The notes under the pieces: model-generated | What the model saw: only the letters and a program-made list of their open reading frames with translations | What the model was told of the DNA's origin: nothing | The model's database searches: none | Shown here: in pieces, positions 43,414 to 44,743 of the stretch | Position numbering within the stretch: position 1 is the first letter of the stretch | How the letters are laid out: each line of letters begins with the position of its first letter | Origin: Bacteroidales bacterium | GTDB lineage: Bacteria > Bacteroidota > Bacteroidia > Bacteroidales > Muribaculaceae | DNA length: 44,743 nt | Direction of reading: 5' to 3' | Assembly: GCA_004552485.1 (NCBI GenBank) | Contig: SFOH01000009.1 | Coordinates: 1 to 44,743 of the forward strand | Translations under genes and position numbers: made by a program

Positions 43414-44631
43414 TCAGCGGAAGGAGCCGGGCTCGAGGTGGAGGGTTTCGAGGAAGCGGCGGACCGTGGCGGGGTTGCCGGAGTATTTGCCGGGCTCTTC
43501 ACTGAGCTTGCACGTGTCGCAGTAGAAGGGCCATGCCTCCGTGATTTTCACGGCCACGAGCTTGATGACGATATTCATGGGGCGCACGCCGGCGAAGTCG
43601 TTGGTGAAGTGGGTGCCGATGCCGAACGAGGGGATGCACTTGGCCTGAGCATAGCGCTGAATCGCGATGGCGCGGTCGACGTCGAGGCCGTTGCTGAAGA
43701 CAATCTGCTTGGTGCGCGGGTCGATGCCGAGGCTGCGGTATTTCTCGGCGATGAGGTCGAGCTGGCCGAAGTTGTCGCCGCTGTCCACGCGCAGGCCCTT
43801 GAACATGTTGGCGTAGTCTTCTGAAAAGTTGAGACTGAAGATTCGCCAGCCGTATGTGTCGTAGAGGAATGTGCCGAGGGCGCCGCGGTAGGTGTTGGCC
43901 CACACTTTCATGGCCAGGTAGTTGGCCATCTGCGGGCCGTACATGCCGGCGATGGCGCAGATGAGTTCGTGGGCCATGGTGCCGATGGGCACGAGGTCGT
44001 ACTTCATGGCGAGGTATACGTTGCTGGTGCCCATGAATCGTCCGGGGCCGGTCATGGCGTCCTGACACTCTTTCATGGCGCGCACGGCGGTCTCCTGGGC
44101 GCGGAACGAGGCGCGGCGGCGTGTGCCGAAGTCGCTGAAGGTGCATACGGCCTCAATGAGGCGGCGTGCCTTGTCGCGCGATTTGTCGTAGTAGGCGTCG
44201 TAGTCGAGGAGACGGTCCTGACCGGTCATGATGTAGTAGAGCTCGGAGACGATGGCGAGCACTTTGACCTCGAGGAGGATGGTGTTGCTCCAGCAGCCTT
44301 CGAACTCGATGTCGAGGTGGCCGGCCTCGTCCTGCGAGACGCGCACCCAGCGGCTGTCGTAGCGGAAGCCTTTGAGATAGCTGCAGAACCACGCGGGGAT
44401 GAAGCTGCAGCGGCGGCGCATGAAGGCGATCTCCTCGCCGGTGATGATGACGTTCTCGAGCATCTTGATCTGGCGGCGCAGCTCGTCGGCGAAACCGGGG
44501 GGATAGACCATGTTCGAGCGGTCGTTGAAACGATACTTCACCTGCGTGCGCGGATAGTTCATGATGACGGCGCAGCACATGGTGAATTTATAGAGATCGT
44601 CGTCGGTGAAATGTTGTATAATCTGGTGCAT
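43414..44631 (-). CDS. pncB: Nicotinate phosphoribosyltransferase
   Basis: A 405-residue enzyme that makes nicotinate mononucleotide from nicotinate and PRPP in the NAD salvage pathway. Recognised pieces are FTDDDLYKFTMCCAVIMNYP near the N terminus, the FSDFGTRRRAS stretch, FMGTSNVYLAMKYDLVPIGTMAHE, RVDSGDNFG and the PRPP-side FGIGTHFTNDF. The start at 44629-44631 gives the family N terminus; the longer frame is not supported. No consensus promoter is obvious on the minus strand. It is divergent with the gene that begins at 44703. Confidence 0.96.
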   Translation of the reverse strand: MHQIIQHFTDDDLYKFTMCCAVIMNYPRTQVKYRFNDRSNMVYPPGFADELRRQIKMLENVIITGEEIAFMRRRCSFIPAWFCSYLKGFRYDSRWVRVSQDEAGHLDIEFEGCWSNTILLEVKVLAIVSELYYIMTGQDRLLDYDAYYDKSRDKARRLIEAVCTFSDFGTRRRASFRAQETAVRAMKECQDAMTGPGRFMGTSNVYLAMKYDLVPIGTMAHELICAIAGMYGPQMANYLAMKVWANTYRGALGTFLYDTYGWRIFSLNFSEDYANMFKGLRVDSGDNFGQLDLIAEKYRSLGIDPRTKQIVFSNGLDVDRAIAIQRYAQAKCIPSFGIGTHFTNDFAGVRPMNIVIKLVAVKITEAWPFYCDTCKLSEEPGKYSGNPATVRRFLETLHLEPGSFR

Positions 44632-44690
44632 AATGTGTTGAATTTTCGGGTCAAGCCGAAATCCCGGTGCATAGATTTTGGGAAAAGTGT

Positions 44691-44698
44691 TAAATTTG
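44691..44698 (+). promoter_or_regulatory. Leaderless-type -7 element for the right-edge gene
   Basis: TAAATTTG ends 4 bases before the ATG at 44703, the same geometry as at tsaC and the AraC gene. No TTTG is found 20 bp upstream. Confidence 0.5.
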
Positions 44699-44702
44699 CG
44701 GC

Positions 44703-44743
44703 ATGAAAACCGCAGATGCAATATGGATGTGCCTTCCCGAAGG
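44703..44743 (+). CDS. Start of a gene cut by the right edge
   Basis: An ATG at 44703 opens a frame of 13 complete codons (MKTADAIWMCLPE) to the window end. It has a -7 box immediately upstream. This is too short to assign a family. Confidence 0.5.
   Translation, partial: MKTADAIWMCLPE

Overview
This window looks like a chromosomal stretch of a GC-rich Bacteroidales bacterium, most likely Muribaculaceae-like. That family assignment is an inference from style; no 16S gene is present. The evidence is repeated Bacteroidetes-type promoters (TTTG, about 20 bp, then TAnnTTTG), a fimbrillin-family lipoprotein, a gliding-motility/type IX secretion C-terminal domain, a DUF4286 gene beside ruvC, an EF-G2 paralogue of the Bacteroides kind, and ptb-buk butyrate genes. 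It is mostly housekeeping. I see no insertion sequence, prophage, CRISPR array, tRNA or rRNA.

Layout. 1-500: the end of a minus-strand ATPase-like fragment, then rpmH with its own promoter and terminator. 471-9935 (minus): lon with its own promoter, then a probable operon prfB - small secreted protein - pseudouridine synthase - fmt - rarA - ptb - buk. 9936-10236 is a divergent promoter region. 10237-13692 (plus): an EF-G paralogue that has lost GTPase-motif residues, then purT. 13651-18553 (minus): tsaC - sugar-phosphate transferase - ClC - secreted protein, apparently one operon from a leaderless-type promoter. 18730-22005 (minus): a large tricorn-type S41 peptidase. 22232-28747 (plus): GT2 - DUF4286 - ruvC, then transketolase, then priA. 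28836-33348 (minus): sugar nucleotidyltransferase - tgt - LptF/G permease - fimbrillin. 33481-34653 (minus): a GT4-like glycosyltransferase. 34871-40290 (plus): a gliding-type C-terminal-domain protein, a lytic transglycosylase and uvrA. 40445-43389: a small membrane protein and a divergent regulator/hydrolase module (AraC against a Cys-nucleophile hydrolase plus a cyclophilin-like protein). 43414-44631 (minus): pncB. The last 41 bases start another plus-strand gene.

How the genes fit together. Translation and tRNA modification (rpmH, prfB, fmt, tsaC, tgt, EF-G2), DNA repair and restart (rarA, ruvC, priA, uvrA) and envelope or surface-glycan work (polyprenyl sugar transferase, two glycosyltransferases, nucleotidyltransferase, LptF/G, lytic transglycosylase, fimbrillin, T9SS-type cargo) dominate. 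Central metabolism is represented by ptb-buk, tkt, purT and pncB. The least ordinary parts are the GTPase-impaired EF-G2 with a possible activator site upstream, the AraC/hydrolase/cyclophilin-like divergon with inverted repeats between its promoters, three promoters whose geometry predicts leaderless mRNAs, and several housekeeping enzymes with altered motifs (TGT and UvrA zinc ligands, RF2 SPF tripeptide, a Buk tail). I did not find a clearly new multi-gene system.
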